Assembly (NCBI GenBank): GCA_009602725.1
Contig: WELB01000050.1
Span: forward strand, 503,816-519,100
DNA length: 15,285 bases
Source: Spirogloea muscicola
Lineage: Eukaryota > Streptophyta > Zygnematophyceae > Spirogloeales > Spirogloeaceae
Direction of reading: 5' to 3'
Under the pieces are notes generated by a model that was given only the letters and a program-made list of their open reading frames with translations, was not told the DNA's origin and ran no database searches. A program made the translations under genes and the position numbers. Shown here one piece after another: positions 1 to 8,295 of this stretch; positions within the stretch are counted from its first letter, which is position 1; the number at the start of each line of letters is the position of its first letter.

Positions 1-117
1 GAGACCTAATCTAAGGTACCTAAGATGACATTAGTACCCACGGGTGAGCACAAACAAATCTGACAAGCTAACTTGGGGAGCTGGAGCGCCGCCACGAAAG
101 CCGGAGGCCTGACTTAG
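1..117 (+). repeat. Dispersed repeat A, copy 1
   Basis: Matches 8128-8244 in the same orientation with about 8 differences in 117 bases and no indel. The shared core runs through CACGGGTGAGCACAAACAAA to GGAGGCCTGACTTAG. The window begins inside the repeat, so its true left end is not seen. Confidence 0.9.
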
Positions 118-1372
118 AGCGCGCCCTGCACGTTGATGAAGAGCCAAAGGCAGCAAAGCAGGGGAGCGCTGCGGCGGACGTTGTGGCGGACGGGGCTGGC
201 TCTTAACGCAAGCCACCGGGAGAGCCTTCGAGAAGAATCCCCACCCACCCCCAAAGATTTCAAACCCCCCTCACTGGCACGAGCAAGCGATCAGCAGCTT
301 GGTAAAGAGCACGTTCCCGTCGCTTCCCCCGCCGTGCAACCGGCCCCGCCGTTCGTGGGCTGGTCCTCTCACCCCAGACAGTCGCCGTTTGTGGGGGAAA
401 TATCCCCCTCGTTTGATTTCACTGCCTTCCCTTGGCCAATGGGCTCCCGGCCGTAGCCGTTGGACCCACCCACCCCTTCTCACAAAACCGAGGCTGCTGC
501 AAGCGTGCGCTGTCGCTGCTTCAGTAGCTGCCTAGGTCTGTCTGTCTGCACAACGCGCGCAGCTTTGCAACCATGGCCTTCTTAAGCCTATGTGATGCAT
601 GTAGCTTTCAGCACAGCTTCAGCAAACCTGACACCAAATTTCTGCTGACCTTAGAACGCCACCCCTTCCGGGACCTACAGTATCAGTCTTTGAGGGACTC
701 CTCGAGTGCACTCTGCCTTACCGTTTCAAGCAGAGCTTCGTTGCCAGAAATACCTGGCAAGGAGCCCCAGAGAGAGCGCAAAGAGACTGGCACAGCACTC
801 TATATGAGAATGTACCAAGCCCTGTGAGCAACAGTACAAAGTCACCAAGTAAGCTGCAAACTGGAAAAGCACGCAGTAGGAATGAGGCTATTGACTTTGA
901 CTACATGCAGAACATACGACGTAAAGGAGGGAAGGAGCGGAACTTTAGGTCCTGCCAGCTGTTTAGTGAAACAAATTGTTGACTGAGTAAAAAGTTGCAC
1001 AGTTTCTTTCAGTGCCTGTACAAATGTTTACAAGTGGCCTGTCTCAGACTACTCAATTGAAGTATATCCTGGCACAGGCCACCGTGGCTGCCGAAGATCT
1101 GGCAGGCTGTCGGAGCACATGTGCACAGGAGACTGTGCTCAAGGTGAGGGCCTACCCTCCAATGGTACACCTAAGGGATGGTACACCTATCAACAGAGAG
1201 GGCCAGCTCGGCCGTCTGCCAGTGCCGTGCTAGCCAAGCGGGGCAAGCGTCGCCATCACCGCGGCGAGCAAAAAATGGACCAATCTCAAGGGAAGGGCAA
1301 GAAGCCCACAACGTGAGAACAGGTACGCAGGGACGAGGGCTGGGTAGGAAGGAAGAAAATCGATCGGGCAGC
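118..1372. other. No convincing gene; 3' flank of the acidic-protein gene
   Basis: Only short unsupported frames on both strands, with no family motif, no repeated module and no RNA gene recognised. The part next to 1373 probably holds the 3' untranslated region of the minus-strand gene. No canonical AATAAA was identified with confidence. Confidence 0.6.
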
Positions 1373-2155
1373 CTATAGGTGCTTCGAAGTAGTCTCAGCA
1401 GAGGGGGCGTGAAGGGGCACGGGGTCAGCGGGGATGCCCAGCTCGTCGTCCGATGCCATGAGCAGAAAACCGAAGTCGGGCGTACTGCCAACCTGAGCAG
1501 CTCTGGGAGTGACAGATGCGACAGCGTCGTCCACGACGATGTCGGAGACATCCAAAAACGGCACGCCCTCGGTCAAGAAGTCCAGGCCATCGTCGTCATC
1601 GTTGTCGGCCGCAGACAAGGCTATGTCAATGAATTCGGCAGTATCAGCGGGGGTGCGGCTGTCGGAGGAGAAGATGGAGTCTGCCCAGGACAGGAGACTG
1701 GATGTGGCCGCGTCTCCGTCCTCTTCGTCGTCAACAGCGCCGCCGCAAGAGGCCGAGGCTTCAAGGCCGCTGAAGAGGGCATCGTCGTCGGCAGTCGGAT
1801 CCGGTGACAGGCAGATTAGGAGGTCAGCCTGCGCGCGGGTCACCGCCTCGACGTCCGCCTCCTCGTCCGAGTCGAGGTAGTCCGTCACCCACGCCATGTA
1901 GTCGCGGCCAGACTTGCCGGCGAGCGACGCCAAGGGCGTCTCACCCTCCGACGGTGTGCTTGGCCGAAGCCCGTCAGCTTCGTCATCAGCAGCCGCGACA
2001 GCACTGTGGGGGCGTGCAGGGGCGATGTCCAAGGGAACCGCCGCCGCAGCCGCCGCCGCCGCCTCCGGCAGCGGGTACTTCTTGAGCTCCCGGGACTCGA
2101 GGGCCTCGCCGTCCCAGCTGTCCCGGGGCCGCTTGCAGGGCAGGACGCTCGCCAT
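1373..2155 (-). CDS. Acidic plant nuclear-type protein with a C-terminal FGFLLxASDDELGIP motif
   Basis: An apparently uninterrupted 260-residue frame from ATG (2155) to TAG (1375-1373). The start is favoured because ATG is followed by G and the basic N-terminus CKRPRD follows at once; the frame stays open further upstream, but that part is low-complexity and runs into poly(T). Visible parts: KRPR at 8-11, a possible nuclear localisation signal; a poly-Ala run in about 32-39; a conserved-looking block DYMAWVTDYLDSDEEAD; several clusters of Asp/Glu with bulky hydrophobics (LLSWADSIF, AEFIDIAL, GLDFLTEGVPFLDVSD), typical in composition of activation domains; and FGFLLMASDDELGIP at 228-242. Small plant proteins of unknown function ending in a [FY]LLxASDDELG(I/L)P motif are known to me; this looks like a member. 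No DNA-binding or catalytic domain is visible. Function unknown; a role as a nuclear adaptor or co-regulator is inference. Confidence 0.75.
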   Translation of the reverse strand: MASVLPCKRPRDSWDGEALESRELKKYPLPEAAAAAAAAVPLDIAPARPHSAVAAADDEADGLRPSTPSEGETPLASLAGKSGRDYMAWVTDYLDSDEEADVEAVTRAQADLLICLSPDPTADDDALFSGLEASASCGGAVDDEEDGDAATSSLLSWADSIFSSDSRTPADTAEFIDIALSAADNDDDDGLDFLTEGVPFLDVSDIVVDDAVASVTPRAAQVGSTPDFGFLLMASDDELGIPADPVPLHAPSAETTSKHL

Positions 2156-2431
2156 GAGGGCCAGCACAGCTGTGGCAGCGGGAGCCAGGCGCCGGCTGCT
2201 GGCGAGTGGGAAGACAGGGGAGGGCGCTGCGCGGGAGGTCGCGGGGCGGGGCGGGCGCGCGTCGAGCTTCGGCCGACGCGGTGGGTGCGCGAGCAAGAAG
2301 GCTTGTGACGGAGCTGAGCGGGAGGCGGAGGTATGAAAGCACGAGTCGGGTGCCGGGCGGACGAGAGGTGCAGGCACAGGGCGCTTGTTATACGTCCTGC
2401 TGGCAATTATGGGTGCGGGGGGGAGGGGAAG
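2156..2431 (-). promoter_or_regulatory. Upstream flank / 5' leader of the acidic-protein gene
   Basis: GC-rich sequence between the start codon and the poly(A) tract. A TATAAC hexamer on the minus strand (2392-2387) is the only TATA-like element seen, about 235 bp before the ATG. It is weak, and no transcription start can be fixed. Confidence 0.25.
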
Positions 2432-2532
<101 letters not shown>

Positions 2533-3146
2533 NNNNNNNNNNNNNNNNNNNNNNNNNNNNNNNNNNNNNNNNNNNNNNNNNNNNNNNNNNNNNNNNNNNN
2601 NNNNNNNNNNNNNNNNNNNNNNNNNNNNNNNNNNNNNNNNNNNNNNNNNNNNNNNNNNNNNNNNNNNNNNNNNNNNNNNNNNNNNNNNNNNNNNNNNNNN
2701 NNNNNNNNNNNNNNNNNNNNNNNNNNNNNNNNNNNNNNNNNNNNNNNNNNNNNNNNNNNNNNNNNNNNNNNNNNNNNNNNNNNNNNNNNNNNNNNNNNNN
2801 NNNNNNNNNNNNNNNNNNNNNNNNNNNNNNNNNNNNNNNNNNNNNNNNNNNNNNNNNNNNNNNNNNNNNNNNNNNNNNNNNNNNNNNNNNNNNNNNNNNN
2901 NNNNNNNNNNNNNNNNNNNNNNNNNNNNNNNNNNNNNNNNNNNNNNNNNNNNNNNNNNNNNNNNNNNNNNNNNNNNNNNNNNNNNNNNNNNNNNNNNNNN
3001 NNNNNNNNNNNNNNNNNNNNNNNNNNNNNNNNNNNNNNNNNNNNNNNNNNNNNNNNNNNNNNNNNNNNNNNNNNNNNNNNNNNNNNNNNNNNNNNNNNNN
3101 NNNNNNNNNNNNNNNNNNNNNNNNNNNNNNNNNNNNNNNNNNNNNN
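2533..3146. other. Assembly gap (614 N)
   Basis: Unresolved bases. Any reading frame drawn through this interval is meaningless. The gap lies in the upstream region of the acidic-protein gene, so its promoter is probably partly missing. Confidence 1.
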
Positions 3147-3189
3147 CTGCTGACGAGGCCCCCCCCCATCTCGCGGGCGCCCGCCCACC

Positions 3190-3545
3190 TCGCCTCTCCG
3201 TCACCCTCGTCGCTTCTCCCTCTCTACCTCCCCCCCTCTCTCCGTCCCTCCCTCCCTCCCCCCCGCCCTCTCTCTTCTCCCATCCCCCCTCCACTCACAC
3301 TGCCTGTCGCTCTCTCCCTCTCACACAGTCTTCTCCCCCTCTCCCTCCCTCCCTCGTCCCACTATCTAAACATTCTCTCTCCCTCTCTCTCTTCCTCTCT
3401 CTCTGCCTCTCTCCCACTCCCTCGCTCCCTCTCTCTCACACCCACACCCCCCCCCTCCCTCTCCTCTCTATCTCGTTCCCTCTTAATCTCCGCCCTTTCC
3501 TCGCCGTCTCTCCCCGTCTTCCTCGCGCTCTCCCGCCTCCCTCCG
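3190..3545. repeat. CT-rich (GA on the other strand) low-complexity tract
   Basis: About 350 bp almost purely pyrimidine on the plus strand, made of CTCTCT, CCCTCC and short CACAC runs. On the strand of the acidic-protein gene it is a GA-rich tract upstream of the start, as found in many plant promoters and 5' leaders. It also explains why the assembly fails nearby. Confidence 0.85.
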
Positions 3546-3867
3546 CGCGGCGGTTCGTTGGGCAAGGCTGCGCCTTGGTGGTGGCGGCGTCGTGCTCGCC
3601 GCCCCGCCGAGGTGACGGACGGCGGGGCGGCCGGGCGGGGACGCTCCCGTGCGCCGCGTCGGGATCTGGTTGAGATCCCGGGTGACCTTGAGACGGCGTT
3701 CCCGCGGGGAGAAAGCACTGGCGCTGCCTATTGCTCAGCACTGGTCCTGCAACATCCCCCCTCCGGCACGTTCCGCGCGCGCCCCCGACCTTGCGTTGCC
3801 ACTTGGCTTGAACAGTGGACGATACCCGCCCGGGGAAGACTGCGCCTGTTCTTGGCCATCCCGAGAA

Positions 3868-3898
3868 GAGAGAAGGCGCGCGGGGCGCATGAAATGAA
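3868..3898 (+). repeat. Hairpin module H, copy 1
   Basis: Shares AGAAGGCGCGCGGGGCGCAT followed by GAAATGAA with 4453-4523 and 8026-8094, and in diverged form with 4883-4914 and 8257-8295. The GCGC...GCGC core can pair as a short hairpin. Confidence 0.8.
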
Positions 3899-3948
3899 CG
3901 AAGAGAGAAGGAAGAGAAGATCAGAACCAAAGTAGAATAAGGAGAAAA

Positions 3949-4035
3949 TGCTCGCCCATTGAGGATAGGGGCTGGAAAAGCCAGCCCAAGAAAGAATGAA
4001 CAAAGCACGAGAAGGGGGCCAGGGGAAGCGCTAAG
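3949..4035 (+). repeat. Module C, copy a (+)
   Basis: Begins GCTCGCCCATTGAGGATAGG, continues with a small stem-loop (GGGGCTGG, AAAA, GCCAGCCC) and ends with GAGAAGGGGGCCAGGGGAAG and CGCTAAG. Related copies: 4545-4609 (+, partial), 4613-4722 (-), 5114-5170 (-), 5263-5372 (+), 7618-7703 (-). Confidence 0.85.
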
Positions 4036-4060
4036 AAAAACAAGCACAAAAAGAAGGGCT

Positions 4061-4346
4061 CGCCTATAGGAACAATTTCGTGTATTTGAAACAAACGAAG
4101 GCCAAAGGCCAAGTACGAAGGCAAGCACATCTAAAGACCTACATAATCTACAGCAAATTGACCCGCTCAGTAACCACGGGTCAAAACATAAAGGTCGCTA
4201 AAGGTCGCCTATAGAAAAAAGATCGTGTATTAGAAAGAAATGTAGGCCAAATGGCCAGGTACAAAGGCAAGCACATCTAAAAATCTACATAACCTACAGC
4301 AGATTGACCCGCTCAATAACCACGGGTCAAAACATAAAGGTCACTA
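4061..4346 (+). repeat. 145/146-bp tandem duplication
   Basis: Unit 1 about 4061-4205, unit 2 about 4206-4346. Both start CGCCTATAG and contain GGCAAGCACATCTAAA, a CTACATAA motif, GACCCGCTCA and CCACGGGTCAAAACATAAAG. The offset is 145 bp at the left and 146 bp further in. A short third piece (CGTGTATTTGAAACAATCGA) recurs near 5069-5098. Confidence 0.9.
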
Positions 4347-4452
4347 CTCGATGCATGAATACTAGATGCCAGGAACGGAGCCCTTCTGCCACCTACTAGA
4401 GCTCGCCCAGCTTTCTGGTGCAAGGCACCTATAGAGAAGTGCTCGCCCATAT

Positions 4453-4523
4453 AGAGAAGGCGCGCGGGGCGCATGAAATGAAAGGGAGGCCAATTCAAGC
4501 CAGTACATTGTTCAGGCGAAGGC
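4453..4523 (+). repeat. Hairpin module H, copy 2 (long form)
   Basis: Extends the H core with GGGAGGCCAATTCAAGCC and GTACATTGTTCAGGCG. It matches 8026-8094 across about 70 bp with a handful of differences. Confidence 0.85.
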
Positions 4524-4544
4524 TACTGCAGCCCATAGAGAAAA

Positions 4545-4609
4545 TGGCTGGCAAAGCCAGCCCAAAAAAGAAGGACAAAGTGTGAGAAGGGGCCAGGGGA
4601 AGCACTAAG
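4545..4609 (+). repeat. Module C, partial copy b (+)
   Basis: Has the stem-loop GGCTGGCAAAGCCAGCC followed by a diverged GAGAAGGGGCCAGGGGAAGC and ACTAAG. It lacks the CTCGCCCATTGAG left part. Confidence 0.75.
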
Positions 4610-4612
4610 GAA

Positions 4613-4722
4613 AGCTTTGTTTCTGTTACTTAGCGCTTCCCCTGGCCCCCTTCTCGTACTCTGTTCATTCTTTTTCGGGCTGGTTGTTCCAGCCCCTATT
4701 CTCAATGGGCGAGCACTTTCTT
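4613..4722 (-). repeat. Left arm of a 110-bp inverted repeat (module C, copy c)
   Basis: Reads AGCTTTGTTTCTGTTACTTA through to GGGCGAGCACTTTCTT and is the reverse complement of 5263-5372 with no mismatch found by eye. It carries the internal stem-loop GGGCTGGTTGTTCCAGCCC. Confidence 0.9.
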
Positions 4723-4882
4723 TTCTTCTAAGGAAAACAAGCACAAAGAGAAACTAAGCAACTACGAAACTCTCAGTAACCCCGGCTAAGCCTCAAGTCA
4801 GAGAAACTTGGCTCCTGGAAGTAGAAAGAAATTTCCACAAGTGGGCGGTGGCTGTGAAAGAGAAAGTGGCTCTTTCCATAAT

Positions 4883-4914
4883 GAGAAGGCGCTCGGAGCG
4901 CATGAAATGAAAGG
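4883..4914 (+). repeat. Hairpin module H, variant copy
   Basis: GAGAAGGCGCTCGGAGCGCA followed by TGAAATGAAAGG. Its core GCGCTC-G-GAGCGC is a clean palindrome, a different sequence from the GCGCGCGGGGCGC of the other copies. Confidence 0.7.
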
Positions 4915-5113
4915 AAGTGTGGCTCTTTCAAGGGGGGCGAAGGCTGTGGACAGCCAGCCCGGATAGCATTATATCCCGACTTGACAAAAAGGTCCGAAGG
5001 GGCCGAAAAGCACTTTTTATGCTTTCCCTGTAAGCTTTTTCACTTAATACACTGATAAAAAGGAGAATTCGTGTATTTGAAACAATCGAAGGCCAGTACA
5101 CTGATAGAGAGCC

Positions 5114-5170
5114 GCTTTGTTCATTCTTTTTTGGGCTGGCTTTTCCAGCCCCTATCCTCAATGGGCGAGC
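5114..5170 (-). repeat. Module C, partial copy d (-)
   Basis: GCTTTGTTCATTC, then TTGGGCTGGCTTTTCCAGCC, then CTCAATGGGCGAGC. This is the reverse complement of the left half of copies a and e, and it joins directly to the 59-bp repeat at 5175. Confidence 0.8.
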
Positions 5171-5174
5171 CCTT

Positions 5175-5233
5175 CTTTGTACTTGGCCACACATGGCCTC
5201 CCCATCTCTTAATATACACGCATTTTCTTCCGC
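5175..5233 (+). repeat. 59-bp direct repeat, copy 1
   Basis: CTTTGTACTTGGCCACACAT through to CACGCATTTTCTTCCGC. It matches 7035-7093 with one mismatch. A shorter relative, GTGCTTGCCTTTGTACTTGG plus CCAC, sits at about 6310-6333, and an inverted diverged form is inside the tandem units near 4100-4130. Confidence 0.9.
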
Positions 5234-5262
5234 AAGCCAGAAAGACTAGCCGCGGAAAAATG

Positions 5263-5372
5263 AAGAAAGTGCTCGCCCATTGAGAATAGGGGCTGGAACA
5301 ACCAGCCCGAAAAAGAATGAACAGAGTACGAGAAGGGGGCCAGGGGAAGCGCTAAGTAACAGAAACAAAGCT
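5263..5372 (+). repeat. Right arm of a 110-bp inverted repeat (module C, copy e)
   Basis: Reverse complement of 4613-4722 across 110 bases, with a 540-bp spacer between the arms. The other C copies differ by several substitutions, so these two arms are each other's closest relatives here. Confidence 0.9.
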
Positions 5373-6117
5373 GCTACGAGACACTCAGTAACCCCTGCTA
5401 AGCAGCCGCAGATCAGAGATGCTGGGCTGGAAAAATGCGCCGCCGGAAGGGGCTAGACCAGAAGGGAGTGCGCGTTCCCCATGCTTCGAAAAAACGAAGT
5501 GGCTCTCCCAATGAAAAGAATGAGTGTGTATTGAGAAATGGAGGGCCAATGGGGGCAAGGGCTGTGATAAGCCAGCCCGAACAAAGAATTGACAAGGTTC
5601 TGAGGGGCCCAACTACTCAATATCTACGAGTGCGGAGCCGCAAATCCGAAAGGCTAGCTGCCGGAAAACAATCCCCCTGACGAAAGCCAGAGGCTGCAGC
5701 GAGAGCATGGCCAGCACGCAGGTGCAAGGAGTGGGCCATGGATCGCTGAAGGGTAATGGAGAGCTTCTGAATTGGTAGATTGCTCCCATGCTTTTGGATT
5801 CATAATGTAACCCTGGTCAAGTCAGAGGGTGTGATGCCTTCGTTGACGGAACCGCTCGCCATCTTCTTTTGGCATGCACTCTCAGCCTCCCTGCACTGCT
5901 GCACTGCTCACAGTGCAATTTATGCCTGTCAAGGCTTCGACAGCCCTCTTCATGGCTATTAGCTTTCCATTGGGCTGGCCTTTCACAGCCGTCGCTTTCA
6001 CCTATCCTTCTTATTTAGCCTCCTTTGCTACCCGTTCGGAGCCACTGCCTTCATTAGATCGCCACAACATGCGCCGTGCCTTGCCCTGCTTCCTGGCTCT
6101 CTTGGACGTGGCCTTTA
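5373..6117. other. Repeat-derived sequence without a gene
   Basis: Scattered fragments of the same repeat field, such as GGGCTGTGATAAGCCAGCCC near 5560 and TTGGGCTGGCCTTTCACAGC near 5967. Short frames here lack family signals. No RNA gene seen. Confidence 0.6.
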
Positions 6118-6148
6118 GACTAAGGGTTTAGGGTTTGGGTTTTGGATT
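6118..6148 (+). repeat. Short telomere-like tract
   Basis: AAGGGTTTAGGGTTTGGGTT and flanks contain TTTAGGG and one-base variants of it. Too short for an active telomere; an internal telomere-like remnant is the likely reading. Confidence 0.5.
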
Positions 6149-6359
6149 TAAGATCTAGGACTTAAGGTATAGTGTATGAGGGGCCGAGGCCTGCAAAGAC
6201 GCACCCCACAAAAGAATGGCAAACATTACAAGCGCACCATGCGCCTTCTCGATGAAATTTTCGATGAAATATTCTTCGATGTCGGCCGGCAGGAGCCCCC
6301 TCGGAGATGTGCTTGCCTTTGTACTTGGCCACTTAGGCCCCATCTTGGACACTCCAGTT

Positions 6360-6952
6360 TCTCTAGAAGGCCCGCCCTTGGAGGCGGGCGGTCACTTAGC
6401 CAACCACCAGGGCACTGGCGAAGCCACTCGCCTTGCGCTCCATCTTCGCCGCCCCGCCTGCCGCCCGCCACCGCAGGGCGGGAATAGAAGGATACTGCCG
6501 CCGACGCCGGCATCCCATCGCGTGCGCCCTGTGTAGCTGGCCGGCGGCCCGCGGCTCCACCCCCGCCCACCCGCGGAAAGAGAGCAGGCGCGCGCGGAAA
6601 GCAAGTGGCTCTCTCAACCCTTTGTCAATAGCCTTTTGGGCTGGCTTTTCGCAGCCCTTGCCCCCCGTTGGGAGTGCCACTTCTTCCTCTCTCAAAGCGG
6701 GCGAGGGGCTGTGGAAGGCCAGGTCCGAGGAGGAGGGGAGGTGGGGGCCCACCTCGCCCGGGCGGTGCCCGTCGCCCCACGTCTTCGTCACCGGCCGCCG
6801 TCACCGCCCTGGCTATCCGCGGGCCCCCCGCCGGCGCCGCCGCCGCCGTGCCTGTGAGAAGCTCCTCGTGGCGGCGTCGCACCAGGTCAGCGGAGGAGGG
6901 AGGGAGGGAGGGGCCCCACCCCCCCTCCGCCGTCCGGTATTCGAGCGTCAGC
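6360..6952. other. Very GC-rich block without a recognisable gene
   Basis: Dominated by CCGCC, GGGAGG and GGCGCCGCCG runs, interrupted near 6610-6720 by module-C-like sequence (TTTTGGGCTGGCTTTTCGCA). All six frames are open for long distances because of base composition, and none shows a domain. It could be a GC-rich low-complexity expansion or a CpG island of an unseen transcript. Confidence 0.5.
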
Positions 6953-7003
6953 TAGCGACCTCTATGTGCTGACTCGTGGTTACTGAGCGGGTCAGCTTAG
7001 CAG
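6953..7003 (+). repeat. Inverted relative of the tandem-unit segment
   Basis: TAGCGACCTCTATGTGCTGA, CTCGTGGTTACTGAGCGGGT and CAGCTTAGCAGCAGG are a diverged reverse complement of the 4150-4200 part of the tandem repeat. A weaker copy follows at about 7332-7362 (AGCGGATCGGCTTAGCGGCA). Confidence 0.75.
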
Positions 7004-7034
7004 CAGGTGACGTACATTTGTCCAATGTGCTTGC

Positions 7035-7093
7035 CTTTGTACTTGGCCACACATGGCCTCCCCATCTCTTAATATACACGCATTTTCCTCCGC
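7035..7093 (+). repeat. 59-bp direct repeat, copy 2
   Basis: Same as 5175-5233 except for one base (CCTC for CTTC near the right end). Immediately to its right the sequence becomes an extremely GC-rich block, whereas copy 1 continues into ordinary sequence. Confidence 0.9.
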
Positions 7094-7330
7094 GCCCGGG
7101 CACGGGCCGCCGCGCGCGCCGGTGCGGGCCCCCCCGCCGCGCCCCACTCCTCCTCGCACTTGCCCCACCCACCAACCGGCGGGCCCCGCCGCGCCGGGGG
7201 CCCATGTGGCCCAGCCGGCCCCCCCGTTCCCACCCGCCGTGAGCAGTGGCCCTGGGCCGGCGGGCGCCCCCCCGCCTGCCTGCCGCGTGGGGCGCCGCCC
7301 CCCCCGCCGCCCCTCCCTCCAGCCCGTGCT
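7094..7330. other. Extreme GC-rich block between repeat modules
   Basis: C-rich on the plus strand with many CCCCCC and CCGCC runs and almost no A/T. It begins directly after the 59-bp repeat and ends where repeat-like sequence resumes (CACAGAGCGGATCGGC). No gene supported. Confidence 0.6.
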
Positions 7331-7617
7331 CACAGAGCGGATCGGCTTAGCGGCAGGTGATGTCCACCTGTCGATGGGCTTGGCACTGTTCTCCTCTGCC
7401 TTGTCCATTCTTCTCGGACTGGCTGTTGACAGCCCTCGCCCCCCTTGCTGCCTAGGCTGTGGCTCCGTCATGAACACCTGTATGCATCTGGCTGGCCTTT
7501 TACAGCCGCTCTTTCCATAATCGCGGCTGCACTCTTCTTTGGAAGAGCCAGTTTCCTCTGCATTCGGCCACTCAGGCCCTCCGTCACTGCTTTGTTTCTT
7601 CTTGGGCTTGTATTTCG

Positions 7618-7703
7618 TAGCGCTTCCCCTGGCCCCCTTCTCGTACTTTGTTCACTCTTTTTTGGGCTGGCCTTTCCAGCCCCTTTCCTCAATGGGCGAG
7701 CAC
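7618..7703 (-). repeat. Module C, copy f (-)
   Basis: TAGCGCTTCCCCTGGCCCCC, TTCTCGTACTTTGTTCA, TGGGCTGGCCTTTCCAGCCC and CTCAATGGGCGAGCAC: reverse complement of copies a and e with several substitutions. Confidence 0.85.
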
Positions 7704-8025
7704 TCTTCTGTCACTCAACACACGCCAGTCCCGGCGTGTTGCGACGCCCCGCCGGGCCGGCCTCGCGCCGCTGCGCCTCGTCGTCGGCGCCCTTCAGGCT
7801 TCATGCGAACCGGATGCATTTACCCTCCGCTGTTAGCCTGCCGTCCCTTCGCACCGCCCGTCGACTCTTGGGAGACCGTTGTGCAGTGCGACAGAGAAAT
7901 GAGAGAAACAGCTCTCTCAAAGTGAGGCTAAGGTGAGAGGCCAGCCGAAGAGTGATGCCAATCCCAAGGGGGCCAGCCCAATAGGAGTGAGCAAGGTCTG
8001 AAAGGGCAGGAAGGCGCAGTGCGAG
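7704..8025. other. GC-rich then repeat-poor stretch, no gene seen
   Basis: A GC-rich patch (about 7735-7800) followed by mixed sequence with diverged module fragments (for example GAGAGGCCAGCCGAAGAGTG near 7935). No coding or RNA signal supported. Confidence 0.5.
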
Positions 8026-8094
8026 AGAGAAGGCGCGCGGGGCGCATGAAATGAAAGAGAGGCCAACTCAAGCCGATACATTGTTCAGGCGGAG
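8026..8094 (+). repeat. Hairpin module H, copy 3 (long form)
   Basis: Matches 4453-4523 over about 70 bp: AGAGAAGGCGCGCGGGGCGC, ATGAAATGAAAGAGAGGCCA, then GATACATTGTTCAGGCGGAG. Confidence 0.85.
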
Positions 8095-8127
8095 TCCAGT
8101 GCAATTTAAACAAGGCTACATGATATG

Positions 8128-8244
8128 GAGACCAAAATTAAGGTGCCTAAGGTGATATTAGTAGCCACGGGTGAGCACAAACAAATCTGACAAGCTAACT
8201 TGGGGAGCTGGAGCGCCGCCACGGAAGCCGGAGGCCTGACTTAG
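8128..8244 (+). repeat. Dispersed repeat A, copy 2
   Basis: Same-orientation partner of 1-117, about 93% identical by eye. The two copies bracket roughly 8.1 kb. Sequence to the right of the two copies diverges at once after GACTTAG, which marks a repeat end. Confidence 0.9.
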
Positions 8245-8256
8245 CTAGAGAACGAT

Positions 8257-8295
8257 AGAAGGTGCACGGTGCGCATAAAATGATGGGGAGGCCAA
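8257..8295 (+). repeat. Hairpin module H, diverged copy 4
   Basis: AGAAGGTGCACGGTGCGCAT, AAAATGATGGGGAGGCCAA. Same order of elements, with several changes inside the hairpin core. It begins 12 bp after the end of repeat A copy 2. Confidence 0.65.

Noticed and set aside
573-827. Plus-strand 84-residue open frame
   Set aside because: No motif, no codon bias like the two real genes and no sign of splicing partners; likely chance.
4061-5372. CRISPR-like array of regularly spaced repeats
   Set aside because: Repeats are of different lengths, in both orientations and irregularly spaced, and the context is a plant-type nuclear genome.
6392-7520. Many overlapping long frames on both strands in GC-rich blocks
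   Set aside because: All are open at once because stop codons are rare in such base composition; none shows a domain.
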